Assembly: GCF_000971975.1 (NCBI RefSeq)
Contig: NZ_LAQO01000016.1
Span: 62,001-126,000 of the forward strand
Direction of reading: 5' to 3'
Source: Paenibacillus algorifonticola
GTDB lineage: Bacteria > Bacillota > Bacilli > Paenibacillales > Paenibacillaceae
DNA length: 64,000 nt
Below, piece after piece: positions 51,211 to 60,000 of this stretch. The notes beneath the pieces were generated by a model that ran no database searches, was not told the origin of the DNA, and was given only the letters and a program-made list of their open reading frames with translations. Within the stretch, counting starts at the first letter, position 1, and every line of letters starts with the position of its first letter. The position numbers and the translations under genes were made by a program.

Positions 51211-51960
51211 ATGGCAAAACGTAAAAGGAAGAAGGAGGAATTGGACCCGATAAAAGCATTAGTGCTACTTCTTATGCTTGGTGCAGGTTTTGGTTCTTAC
51301 AAGCTTACAAGTTCTTTTATTTTAGCTGGCGTGGCATTTGGTGCAGTTATGATGATATATGCAATTGTAGTTATTTCAATCACCCGCAAGCGTAATGAAC
51401 GACTGAAGCGCTCCGGTATAGCTGACATCGATAAGATGGAGGGCAGACAATTCGAGAAGTATCTGGGACATCTTTTAGAGGCTCATGGCTACAGTGTAAC
51501 TGTGACACAGGCGGCAGGTGATTTCGGAGCTGATCTAGTTTTAGCTAAAGGGACACAAAGAGTGGTTGTTCAAGCTAAACGGTACAGTAAGAATGTAGGA
51601 ATTAAGGCGGTTCAAGAAGCACAGGCTTCTATCGCGCATTATTCGGCAAGCGAGGCATGGGTAATTTCCAATAGTGGCTATACAGAAGCAGCTGTCACAT
51701 TAGCAAAATCAAATGCTGTTCGGCTTATTGATCGAGCGGAGCTCATTGAAATGATTTTGAAAGTTAATGCCAATTCTTCGATCCCAACAGCAGGTGCCGA
51801 AACAGAACAACACAATACAGAGAAAATGATTACAAAGCAAATAAGAAAAGAAGTAGCATGTGCAAAATGTGGCCAGCCATTAGTTCGTCGAAAAAGTGCT
51901 CGTGGAGAATTTTTGGGTTGTTCAAGCTACCCTAAGTGTCGTCATACCGAAGCAGTCTGA
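51211..51960 (+). CDS. Membrane-anchored Mrr-type restriction endonuclease with zinc ribbon
   Basis: 249 residues from the ATG after AAAGGGGAGC (51196-51205); the frame stays open upstream to 51106 without a ribosome site. Two membrane helices (~15-31, 34-56) precede a Mrr_cat nuclease fold: QFEKYLGHLLEAHGYSVTVTQAAGDFGADLVLAKG with catalytic Asp, VVVQAKRYSKNVG (Gln-x-Lys), AVQEAQASIAHYSASEAWVI. A four-Cys topoisomerase-type zinc ribbon ends it (CAKCGQPLVRR...GCSSYPKC). Mrr-type enzymes cut modified DNA. The membrane anchor suggests activity at the cell surface against incoming DNA; that is inference. AT-rich, and in an accessory block. Confidence 0.85.
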   Translation: MAKRKRKKEELDPIKALVLLLMLGAGFGSYKLTSSFILAGVAFGAVMMIYAIVVISITRKRNERLKRSGIADIDKMEGRQFEKYLGHLLEAHGYSVTVTQAAGDFGADLVLAKGTQRVVVQAKRYSKNVGIKAVQEAQASIAHYSASEAWVISNSGYTEAAVTLAKSNAVRLIDRAELIEMILKVNANSSIPTAGAETEQHNTEKMITKQIRKEVACAKCGQPLVRRKSARGEFLGCSSYPKCRHTEAV

Positions 51961-52002
51961 GTAGGAATCTCGAAAGCTAGAAAAAATCAGCTGCACAATT
52001 AA

Positions 52003-52050
52003 AAAGCTGCATCCAGCCCGTTTTTTGTACGGGAAAGGATGCAGCTTTCT
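52003..52050. terminator. Bidirectional terminator between Mrr gene and lexA
   Basis: A 12-bp perfect stem (AAAGCTGCATCC with GGATGCAGCTTT) is flanked by A-rich and T-rich runs usable from both strands. Confidence 0.85.
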
Positions 52051-52079
52051 TCATGTATGAAGAGAATGAAATTCAACGA

Positions 52080-52700
52080 TTAATGGAAATCCCGGAACAA
52101 GCCGATGACTTTGCCTAAAATCGTAACATTCTTCAGGCGAATAGGTTCCATTGTTACGTTCTCAGGTTGGAGACGAATATGATCCTTCTCGCGGTAAAAG
52201 GTTTTGACCGTTGCTTCATCGTGCTCAGTCATGGCAACAACAATATCGCCGTTAGTAGCGGTTTGCTGCTGGCGCACAATAACGTAGTCGCCGTTATGTA
52301 TGCCAGCTTCAATCATGCTCTCTCCAATGACATTAAGAATGAATACATCATCATCACCTACATAATGGGAAGAGATTGGAAAATATTCTTCAATATTCTC
52401 TGTAGCGGTAATCGGCACACCTGCAGTAACTTTACCGACGATCGGTACATGGGTTACAGCAGGGCGGATAATTCCGTCGACATCTTCCTGATCCAAAATC
52501 TCGATAGCACGTGGCTTAGTTGGATCGCGGCGGATGAGCCCTTTCTTCTCCAGGCGATCCAGATGACCATGTACGGTCGAGCTGGAAGCAAGTCCAACTG
52601 CTTCTCCAATTTCACGTACGGAAGGCGGATAACCCTTCTCGCGAACTTCGTTCTTTATAAATTCCAGAATCGACTGCTGGCGATTGGAAGCTTTGGACAA
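52080..52700 (-). CDS. lexA: SOS repressor LexA
   Basis: About 206 residues. The start taken is TTG at 52700, eight bases after GGAG (GTG at 52703 or 52709 are alternatives). N-terminal winged helix (RQQSILEFIKNEVREKGYPPSVREIGEAVGLASSSTVHGHLDRL), self-cleavage site Ala93-Gly94 (VTAGV), and catalytic Ser128 (GESMIEAG) and Lys166 are present. It represses DNA-damage genes until RecA triggers self-cleavage. Operators lie in the shared intergenic region with yneA. Confidence 0.97.
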   Translation of the reverse strand: MSKASNRQQSILEFIKNEVREKGYPPSVREIGEAVGLASSSTVHGHLDRLEKKGLIRRDPTKPRAIEILDQEDVDGIIRPAVTHVPIVGKVTAGVPITATENIEEYFPISSHYVGDDDVFILNVIGESMIEAGIHNGDYVIVRQQQTATNGDIVVAMTEHDEATVKTFYREKDHIRLQPENVTMEPIRLKNVTILGKVIGLFRDFH

Positions 52701-52834
52701 CACGATCACTCCAGTTCACGCACTCCATGATGAGTGCGACATGATTTTTGATTGAAACTTTGATCCATGGACTTCATTCGAAGTGCAATATGAGTATTTA
52801 TTTCTCAAATTATAACATGGAACCGCCGTTCGTA

Positions 52835-52848
52835 CAAACATAAGTTCC
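52835..52848. promoter_or_regulatory. Imperfect LexA box
   Basis: CAAACATAAGTTCC; two differences from CGAACRnRYGTTYG read on the minus strand. Nearest to lexA. Confidence 0.4.
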
Positions 52849-52880
52849 TAAAAACAAAAGTTCGCATTGTCTGTTGACTG

Positions 52881-52894
52881 CAAACAAATGTTCG
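52881..52894. promoter_or_regulatory. LexA box (SOS box)
   Basis: CAAACAAATGTTCG, reverse CGAACATTTGTTTG, one mismatch to consensus. Serves the lexA-yneA divergent promoters. Confidence 0.75.
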
Positions 52895-52909
52895 TGCTAA
52901 TATCAAAAC

Positions 52910-52923
52910 AGAACAAACGTTTG
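52910..52923. promoter_or_regulatory. LexA box (SOS box)
   Basis: AGAACAAACGTTTG, one mismatch to CGAACRnRYGTTYG. It lies 12 bases before the yneA start. Confidence 0.75.
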
Positions 52924-52935
52924 GGAGTGAGGGCA

Positions 52936-53316
52936 ATGATCATTTATCCAGAATCCTATCAATCTATTTTTTCAGAGAAAGCGCCTGTTAAGACGGCGAA
53001 GATGGAATGGCAAATCAGCATGGCCGCATTTAGCAGTAATGCTTTGAAGTTGGCAGTGTGTCTGGCTTTGTTTATTGTTTTGTTTTCTGGTTTTTTATTG
53101 GTGCGTACAGAAGCTTCAGTGAGTCATGTTGCACCAGCGGTTGTTGGAGAGCAGACAGTAGTGGTCGCGCAAGGCGATACGCTATGGGAGATTGCACGTA
53201 AATACTCGGACAGTTCTGATGATATACGCTGGTCCGTCTATCAAATACGGGAGCGCAATCAACTGTCGTCACCAGATATATGGCCTGGGCAGAAGCTGGT
53301 CATTCCATCGCCATAA
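52936..53316 (+). CDS. yneA: YneA-like SOS cell-division suppressor with LysM domain
   Basis: 126 residues from the ATG after GGGAGTGAGGG. A cytoplasmic N-terminal part (~1-35), one membrane helix (ALKLAVCLALFIVLFSGFLLV, ~37-57) and a LysM domain (VVAQGDTLWEIARKYSD...NQLSSPDIWPGQKLVIP) give the YneA architecture. In Bacillus YneA blocks septation during DNA damage. Divergent from lexA, with SOS boxes at its promoter, and followed by a DUF896 gene as in the yneA-yneB-ynzC group, though yneB is missing. Confidence 0.9.
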   Translation: MIIYPESYQSIFSEKAPVKTAKMEWQISMAAFSSNALKLAVCLALFIVLFSGFLLVRTEASVSHVAPAVVGEQTVVVAQGDTLWEIARKYSDSSDDIRWSVYQIRERNQLSSPDIWPGQKLVIPSP

Positions 53317-53415
53317 CGTCATTTAGCATTATGGCTCAATTTTGTAGAAGGGTGTTTGCATGATGGGGATAGTATAGCTGTACTTAATAGCTCAGGAATT
53401 GCCGATACGCTACCT

Positions 53416-53476
53416 AAAATACAGAATAGATCGGAACAATGATAGCATTATCGTTGTACGATCTATTCTGTATTTA
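53416..53476. repeat. 61-base near-perfect palindrome downstream of yneA
   Basis: A 17-bp perfect stem (AAATACAGAATAGATCG with CGATCTATTCTGTATTT) continues inward with ACAATGATA/TATCGTTGT, leaving a four-base loop. No long T run. May be a terminator, or a small mobile palindrome. Confidence 0.6.
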
Positions 53477-53566
53477 ATTATAGCCCCGTTTTCTTGACAA
53501 CAGCGTATTGGTAATGTCAAAGTAGAAAGAGTTTGGGAAAAGTACAGCAAGTGAGGTGAGCAACCA

Positions 53567-53770
53567 ATGGAAGAGCTTATTGCCAGAATTAATGAATTAT
53601 CCCGTAAAAATAAAACGGTCGGTTTGACGCCCGAGGAACTGACGGAACGGGCTGAGCTGCGCAGTAAATATATGGAGCAGTTTAAAAGCAATTTTCGCCA
53701 GCAGCTTGATACGATTAAGTTTGTAGAAGATGAAGAGAACGAGGCGGGAGACGAGAAGCCACAGCATTAA
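53567..53770 (+). CDS. DUF896 (YnzC-like) protein
   Basis: 67 residues: EELIARINELSRKNKTVGLTPEELTERAELRSKYMEQFKSNFRQQLDTIK is the DUF896 two-helix fold. In Bacillus ynzC lies in the yneA SOS operon; here a 250-base gap with a palindrome separates them. GTGAGG precedes the ATG. Its role is not known. Confidence 0.9.
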   Translation: MEELIARINELSRKNKTVGLTPEELTERAELRSKYMEQFKSNFRQQLDTIKFVEDEENEAGDEKPQH

Positions 53771-53800
53771 TGATTTTAATGGGAGAGGCGGGCTTTATTT

Positions 53801-54787
53801 ATGAAATATCGTTTGCTTGGACGTAGTGGACTAGCTGTTTCTGAACTTTGTCTTGGAACGATGACGTTTGGCAATACAACGAATGAGCAGGACTCGCTTG
53901 AAATGATTAATCGTTTTGTGGAGCGCGGCGGTAATTTTCTGGATACGGCAAACGTCTATGTAAGCGGACGTTCTGAAGAGATTGTCGGCAAAGCGATTAA
54001 AGGCCGTCGTTCGGAGATGGTCGTTGCGACGAAAGTTAGAATGACAACATCGCCTGATATTAATGGAGTAGGGTTGTCCCGCAAGCATATCATGGACGGC
54101 GTGGAAGCGAGCCTTAAACGACTGCAAACCGACTACATTGACTTGTATCAGGTCCATGTCTGGGATCATGCTACGCCGATTGAAGAGACGCTGCGTACGC
54201 TGGATGATCTTGTTACCTCTGGCAAGGTGCGTTATATCGGCTGCTCCAACTTTTTTGCTTGGCAGCTTATGAAATACTTGGCTTGGAGCGATGCTAATCG
54301 GTATGTACGCTTTGTTTCGCTACAGCCTCAATATAGCCTTGTTAGCCGCCAGATGGATCGTGAAATGATGTCGCTTTGCCTAGAAGAAAACGTTGGCGTT
54401 ATTCCATGGGCTCCGCTTGGTGGCGGTTTTCTGACGGGCAGATATGATCGTACAGAGCCGATAGAGGGCAGATTGACAAGCAAAGTAGGCGAAAGTGCTT
54501 GGGCAAACCGGGCAAATGAGCAAAATTTTGCTGTTCTGGATGCTGTAATGGCAGCTGCCAAGGAGCTTGATAAAACACCTGCTCAAGTTTCATTGAATTG
54601 GCTGCTGCAAAGGGAAGGCATTACGTCCCCAATCTTTGGAGCGAGTACGCTTGCGCAATACGAGGATAATATGGGGGCTATTGGCTGGACGATGCCTGAA
54701 GAGGTATGGAACCGTCTGGACGAGGTGAGCGCGCTTGCCGAAGACTATCCGAATCGGTTTATTGCTAAATTCAAACGCCCGTTTTAA
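53801..54787 (+). CDS. Aldo/keto reductase
   Basis: 328 residues. The NADPH-dependent reductase fold has FLDTANVYVSGRSEEIVG with catalytic Asp and Tyr, VVATKVRM (Lys), VHVWDH (His), and the cofactor site ITSPIFGASTLAQYEDN. KYRLLGRSGLAVSELCLGTMTFG is the classic opening of this YhdN/Tas-like group. It reduces carbonyl compounds; substrate unknown. Preceded by GGGAGAGGCGGGC, 30 bases after the DUF896 gene. Confidence 0.93.
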   Translation: MKYRLLGRSGLAVSELCLGTMTFGNTTNEQDSLEMINRFVERGGNFLDTANVYVSGRSEEIVGKAIKGRRSEMVVATKVRMTTSPDINGVGLSRKHIMDGVEASLKRLQTDYIDLYQVHVWDHATPIEETLRTLDDLVTSGKVRYIGCSNFFAWQLMKYLAWSDANRYVRFVSLQPQYSLVSRQMDREMMSLCLEENVGVIPWAPLGGGFLTGRYDRTEPIEGRLTSKVGESAWANRANEQNFAVLDAVMAAAKELDKTPAQVSLNWLLQREGITSPIFGASTLAQYEDNMGAIGWTMPEEVWNRLDEVSALAEDYPNRFIAKFKRPF

Positions 54788-54894
54788 CAGATGACAGTTA
54801 AAGTCAAGAGATATACGGTGTCAGCCTGTATCACTGCTCAAACTTGATTGATAAAGCTTGATTTTGTGCTGCAGCATTATAAGGAGGAACGACT

Positions 54895-55401
54895 TTGTCA
54901 CGTACATGGGAGCGCAAAGTGCGCCGAAATACGAATCAAATTAACAAAAATCGCAAAAAACAGGGTGGTCCAAGCTTTAAACCTGCTGGAACCCAGTCAG
55001 ATCGTTTTGTTGGCCGCAGCTTTATTGCGCCGATTTTGCTCCTGCTGTTTATTGCCATGTACGTTTTGCTTGCACAAATGGACCCGCAATTTAAATTCGA
55101 CACCTTGCTGGGCGTGACGATTGGTTGTTATGTGTTTTTAGCAGTCGTGTTTTTCCTGCGGCGTCCGTATATCACAATTGGTAAAAACTATGTTCAAACT
55201 CGCAAGCTGACCGGCGACAAGCGTCTCGGTGCGGAAGCGATCAAAACGATCCGCGTACAGCCCGGCTATGTGTCGATTGAACCACAAAAAGGGTCGTCGT
55301 GGGCATTTTCACGCGTATTTCATCGTTATCCAACGGATGAAATCAGCACGAGATTAGAGCAATTTGCCAAAGAGAACGGCATAACATACGAACAAAAATA
55401 A
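54895..55401 (+). CDS. Two-segment membrane protein with PH-like tail
   Basis: 168 residues from TTG, eight bases after AGGAGGAAC. A basic N-terminal region is followed by two membrane helices (IAPILLLLFIAMYVLLAQ, TLLGVTIGCYVFLAVVFFLRR) and a C-terminal beta-rich tail (YITIGKNYVQTRKLTGDKRLGAEAIKTIRVQPGYVSIEPQ). The tail resembles bacterial PH-like domains. It sits 24 bases before the HAD gene, probably one transcription unit. No function is known to me. Confidence 0.75.
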   Translation: MSRTWERKVRRNTNQINKNRKKQGGPSFKPAGTQSDRFVGRSFIAPILLLLFIAMYVLLAQMDPQFKFDTLLGVTIGCYVFLAVVFFLRRPYITIGKNYVQTRKLTGDKRLGAEAIKTIRVQPGYVSIEPQKGSSWAFSRVFHRYPTDEISTRLEQFAKENGITYEQK

Positions 55402-55425
55402 ATCGATCAGGAGAGTCAGTGAACA

Positions 55426-56211
55426 ATGGCAAAGCTAGCGGTATTATTTGATTTGGACGACACGCTGCTATGGGATGACCGTAGTGTGAAAGAAGCATTT
55501 GATGCGACCTGTCAAGCAGGTGCGGAAGCAGCGGGCGTAGATGCGGTAGAGCTGGAGGAAGCTGTTCGCAAGGAAGCTCGCAGCTTATATGAGTCGTATG
55601 AAACGTTCCCTTTCACGAAAATGATCGGAATTAATCCTTTTGAAGGCCTGTGGGCTAACTTCCGTGAGGGCGAGCAGGAGGAGTTTAGAAAGCTGGAGCA
55701 GCTTGCACCAACTTATCGTCGTGAAGCATGGACGAAAGGGCTTAAAGCACTTGGTGTAGACAATCAAGAGCTTGGCGCCAGACTGGCTGAGCAGTTTCCA
55801 GCAGAGCGCAGAGCGCGCCCGATTGTTTATGATGAAACGTTTCGCTTGCTAGATGCGCTGAAAGGCAAATATAAGCTGCTGCTGCTAACGAACGGTTCCC
55901 CTGATTTGCAGCAGGAGAAGCTGACAGGCGTTCCGCAGCTTGCGCCTTATTTTGATCATATCATTATTTCTGGCGCTTTCGGAGAAGGCAAGCCAGCAGT
56001 TTCAATTTTCCGCCATGCGCTGGAGCGCCTTGGCATTGAGCCAGAGCAGGGAATTATGGTTGGGGACAAACTGACTACGGATATTTTGGGTGCGAATATA
56101 ATTGGAATGGATTCGGTATGGATTAATCGCCATGGCGCTGTTCGCTCGGATGAAATTGTGCCTACATATGAAATTAAGCATTTAGAGGAATTGCTGCCGC
56201 TGCTTGGATAA
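55426..56211 (+). CDS. HAD-superfamily hydrolase
   Basis: 261 residues. Motif I FDLDDTLLWD (nucleophile Asp), motif II LLLTNGSP, motif III Lys in GEGKPAVSIFRHAL, and motif IV VGDKLTTDILGANIIG are all present, with a helical cap (~20-115). It is probably a small-molecule phosphatase of the YjjG/YfnB type. GGAGAGTCAG lies before the ATG. The family is broad, so the substrate is open. Confidence 0.92.
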   Translation: MAKLAVLFDLDDTLLWDDRSVKEAFDATCQAGAEAAGVDAVELEEAVRKEARSLYESYETFPFTKMIGINPFEGLWANFREGEQEEFRKLEQLAPTYRREAWTKGLKALGVDNQELGARLAEQFPAERRARPIVYDETFRLLDALKGKYKLLLLTNGSPDLQQEKLTGVPQLAPYFDHIIISGAFGEGKPAVSIFRHALERLGIEPEQGIMVGDKLTTDILGANIIGMDSVWINRHGAVRSDEIVPTYEIKHLEELLPLLG

Positions 56212-56253
56212 GCGCTTATACTCCAGCCATTGCTGCTGCATAAGCATAAGAAG

Positions 56254-56290
56254 AAGCCCCTTGGTCCATTGGAAATGGCTCAAGGGGCTT
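56254..56290. terminator. Terminator between convergent HAD and mtnD genes
   Basis: A ten-base perfect stem AAGCCCCTTG/CAAGGGGCTT. The T run is weak on the plus strand and CTTCTTCTT on the minus strand, so it may act both ways. Confidence 0.65.
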
Positions 56291-56319
56291 GCTGTATAGT
56301 TTTCAGTAGGAAAAAACAA

Positions 56320-56862
56320 TTAAGCTTTAATAAAGGCAGGGTCTTCGAACGGATGCGCAATCCAGCCTTCTGTTTCAATAAACAGGCGAACAGCGACGAT
56401 TTGACGGTTATCCATCAAAGTGAAGAAGTGCGGAATCGTTTCTGGAACCGAAATAACGTCTCCAGCTTCCAGCTCAACGTCGAAATAACCGACATCTTCG
56501 CCGCCTTTAATAATAAAGATGCCTCGTCCGGCTGTAATCGCCCGTACTTCATCTTCCGTATGAGTGTGCACTTGCTCAAAACGTTTCAAAATATCATCAA
56601 GACCTGGGGTAGCGTCTGAAAGGGCAACGATATCCCATGTTTTGTAACCGCGACGCTCGGCAAGCTCACGAATTTCAACATCGTAAGTAGCGAGAATTTC
56701 CGCTTTCTCCTCATCGGATAATACAAATTTATCTTGAAGATGGCCTGGCAACTTGCTAGCATCCCAGTGTTCATAAAGTACTTCTTGGCTTTCCAAAAAT
56801 GCGCGAACGTTCTGTTCGCCAGAAATTCTTTCCTCAGTATTGCGAATTCTAATCTCAGCCAT
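56320..56862 (-). CDS. mtnD: Acireductone dioxygenase (methionine salvage)
   Basis: 180 residues from the ATG behind AGAGGGAATT; a GTG three bases earlier is possible. The cupin metal site is H99-T-H101-x3-E105 (VHTHTEDEVR) and H145 (IPHFF). It oxidises acireductone to the keto acid precursor of methionine plus formate. No other mtn gene is adjacent. It is divergent from metH, so both neighbours serve methionine metabolism and may share control in the 155-base gap. Confidence 0.95.
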   Translation of the reverse strand: MAEIRIRNTEERISGEQNVRAFLESQEVLYEHWDASKLPGHLQDKFVLSDEEKAEILATYDVEIRELAERRGYKTWDIVALSDATPGLDDILKRFEQVHTHTEDEVRAITAGRGIFIIKGGEDVGYFDVELEAGDVISVPETIPHFFTLMDNRQIVAVRLFIETEGWIAHPFEDPAFIKA

Positions 56863-57018
56863 CACAATTCCCTCTTTTCCTATTGAAATTAAATGTTATA
56901 TTAAATATATAATGATTATAATGCAAAAACAAGCGATTGTCGATTGCAATTGCTTTTCACATTGCGTCGATTCTGTTAAACTGAATGTTAGTGATTTTCA
57001 CAGGAAGGGTGCACATAA

Positions 57019-60000
57019 TTGTCGAAACCAACCATACAAGAAATGATGCAAAAGCGGATATTGATTTTGGACGGAGCAATGGGAACGATGATTCAGCAGG
57101 CTGACCTTACGGCAGATGATTTTGGCGGTGAGGATATGGATGGCTGTAATGAAATACTCGTGCTGACGCGTCCTGATGTAATCCGTACTATACATGAACA
57201 ATATTTGGAGGCAGGCACGGACATTTTGGAAACGAATACGTTCGGAGCAACGAGCGTCGTGCTGGCTGAATACGATATACCGGAAAAGGCGCGCGAAATC
57301 AACCTTGCTGCGGCAAAAATTGCCCGTGAAGCGGCGGATAAATATTCGACGCCTGAGCATCCGCGCTATGTGGCAGGAGCGCTTGGTCCGACGACGAAGA
57401 CGCTTTCCGTAACAGGCGGGGTTACTTTTGAAGAGCTTGTAGACAGCTATTACGAGCAAGTTATTGCGCTCATGGAAGCAGATGTAGATGCGCTGCTTCT
57501 GGAAACGTCCCAGGATACGCTTAATGTAAAAGCGGGCAGCATCGGCATTCGCAATGCGTTTGAGACGATGGGACGCGAGCTTCCGATTATGATTTCGGGA
57601 ACGATTGAGCCTATGGGAACGACGCTAGCGGGACAAAGCATCGAATCGTTCTATATTTCACTAGAGCATTTGAAGCCCATATCAATGGGGCTAAACTGTG
57701 CGACAGGTCCTGAGTTTATGCGTGACCATATTCGGACGCTCAGCGAAATTGCCAATTCGGCAGTAAGCTGTTACCCGAATGCAGGCTTGCCGGATGAGAA
57801 CGGAAATTATCATGAGTCCCCGGAATCGCTGGCGAAAAAAATGTCTGCTTTTGCCGAGCAGGGCTGGCTGAACATTGCTGGCGGCTGCTGCGGTACGACG
57901 CCGGAACATATCCGCGCACTTGTCGAAACGATGGCGAAATATCCGCCGCGTACAAAATATGGCGAGCATCCTGCAGCTGTATCCGGCATTGATACCGTCT
58001 ATATTGAGCCGGAAAACCGCCCAATTATGATTGGGGAGCGCACGAACATTTCTGGCTCGCGGAAATTCAAGCGTCTCATTAAAGAAGAGAAGTTTGACGA
58101 AGCTTCGGAAATTGCCAGAGCGCAAGTCAAAGGCGGAGCCCATGTCATTGACATCAACTTGCAGGATACGGATATTGATGAGGCGTATGCTGTTCATCAG
58201 TTTTTACCGCAAGTCGTCAAAAAGATTAAAGTGCCGCTCATGCTCGATTCGACCTACGATCATATTATTGAGCTGGGCCTTAAATATTCGCAAGGCAAAG
58301 CGATCATTAACTCCATTAACCTGGAGGATGGCGAGTCCAAGTTTGAAAAGATTCTTCCGCTTATCCATCAATATGGCGCAGCTGTCGTCATGATTTTAAT
58401 TGATGAGCGCGGTCAGGCGGTAAGCCGTGAAGCGAAGCTCGAAGTAGCAGAGCGTTCCTACCGTTTGTTAGTAGATAAGTATGGCATGAATCCGGAGGAT
58501 ATTATTTTTGACCCGAATATGTTCCCGGTCGGCTCTGGTGACCCGCAATATATTGGCTCAGCGGTGGAGACGATTGAGGGTATTAAGCTCATTAAAGAAA
58601 AATATCCGCTTGCCAAAACCATTCTCGGCCTTAGCAACATTTCATTCGGTTTGCCAGATGCAGGCCGCGAGGTGCTGAACTCCGTTTATTTGTACCATTG
58701 TACAAAAGCGGGGCTCGATTACGCCATTGTGAACACCGAGAAACTGGAGCGTTATGCTTCGATTCCTGAAGAGGAGCGCAGACTGGCAGAGGAATTGATT
58801 TTTAATACGACAGATGAGACGCTGGCTGCTTTCGTTGCTGCCTTCCGTGAGAAGAAGGTGGTCAAGAAAGAGAAAATCTCCAACCTGACGCTGGAGGAAA
58901 GACTCGGTTCTTATGTCGTTGAAGGTACGAAGGAAGGGCTCCTTCCTGATCTGGATTTGGCGCTTGCCAAATACACGGCGCTGGAGGTCATTAATGGACC
59001 GCTCATGCGGGGGATGGAAGAGGTCGGCAGACTGTTTAATAATAATGAGCTGATTGTGGCAGAGGTACTGCAAAGCGCAGAAGTCATGAAAGCTTCGGTT
59101 GCTCATTTGGAGCAGTTTATGGAGAAGGATGAATCGTCCGTAAAAGGGAAAATTATATTGGCGACGGTAAAGGGCGACGTGCATGACATCGGCAAAAACC
59201 TCGTTGAAATTATTTTGTCCAACAATGGTTACAAAATCATTAATCTCGGCATTAAAGTACCGCCTGAGAAGCTCATAGAAGCTTACCGCAATGAGAAGGC
59301 GGATGCTATTGGCCTGTCGGGCTTGCTCGTTAAATCGGCGCAGCAGATGGTCATTACGGCTCAGGATATGCGCAGTGCAGGCATTGATGCGCCGATTCTT
59401 GTCGGTGGTGCGGCATTGACCCGGAAATTTACGAAGACGCGGATCGGGCCGGAGTATGACGGCTTGGTGCTTTATGCGAAGGACGCGATGGACGGGCTGG
59501 ATATTGCCAACAAGCTGATGGATAAAACTCACCGTCAACGGATGGAAGATGAAATGGCGGAATACAAAGCGTCGGGCGGGGAAGAAGAGGTTCAAAGCAA
59601 AGAGCTGCCTAAGCTCACCCGGATTGAGCGCTCGAAAATTTCTGTAGACGCGCCCGTGTACATTCCACCTGATTTGGATCGTCACATTTTGCGCGATGTT
59701 CCGCTGCCACATATTATTCCTTATATTAATATGCAAATGCTGCTCGGTCATCATCTTGGCCTGAAGGGCAATGTGGAAAACCTGCTGAAGGAAAAGAACG
59801 AGAAGGCGGTTCATCTCAAAGAAACGGTAGACGGCATTTTGCATGAAGGAACGACGAACGGGATTTTGAAGGCTAACGGCATGTACCGCTTCTTCCCGGC
59901 GCAGTCCTCAGGCAATGATATTATTATTTACGACCCTAACAATCAGACGCAGGAAATCAAACGCTTCACCTTCCCGCGCCAGCAGGTAGAGCCATTCCTT

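Noticed and set aside
56907..56921. Fur-box-like ATATAATGATTATAA between mtnD and metH
   Set aside because: Three mismatches to the 7-1-7 consensus in very AT-rich DNA; neither neighbour is a usual Fur target.
56863..57018. Possible SAM or cobalamin riboswitch before metH
   Set aside because: The gap is only ~155 bases, AT-rich, and lacks the conserved riboswitch core sequences.
58642..59844. A 400-codon open frame on the minus strand inside metH
   Set aside because: It lies entirely opposite a complete metH, has no ribosome site and no recognisable domain.
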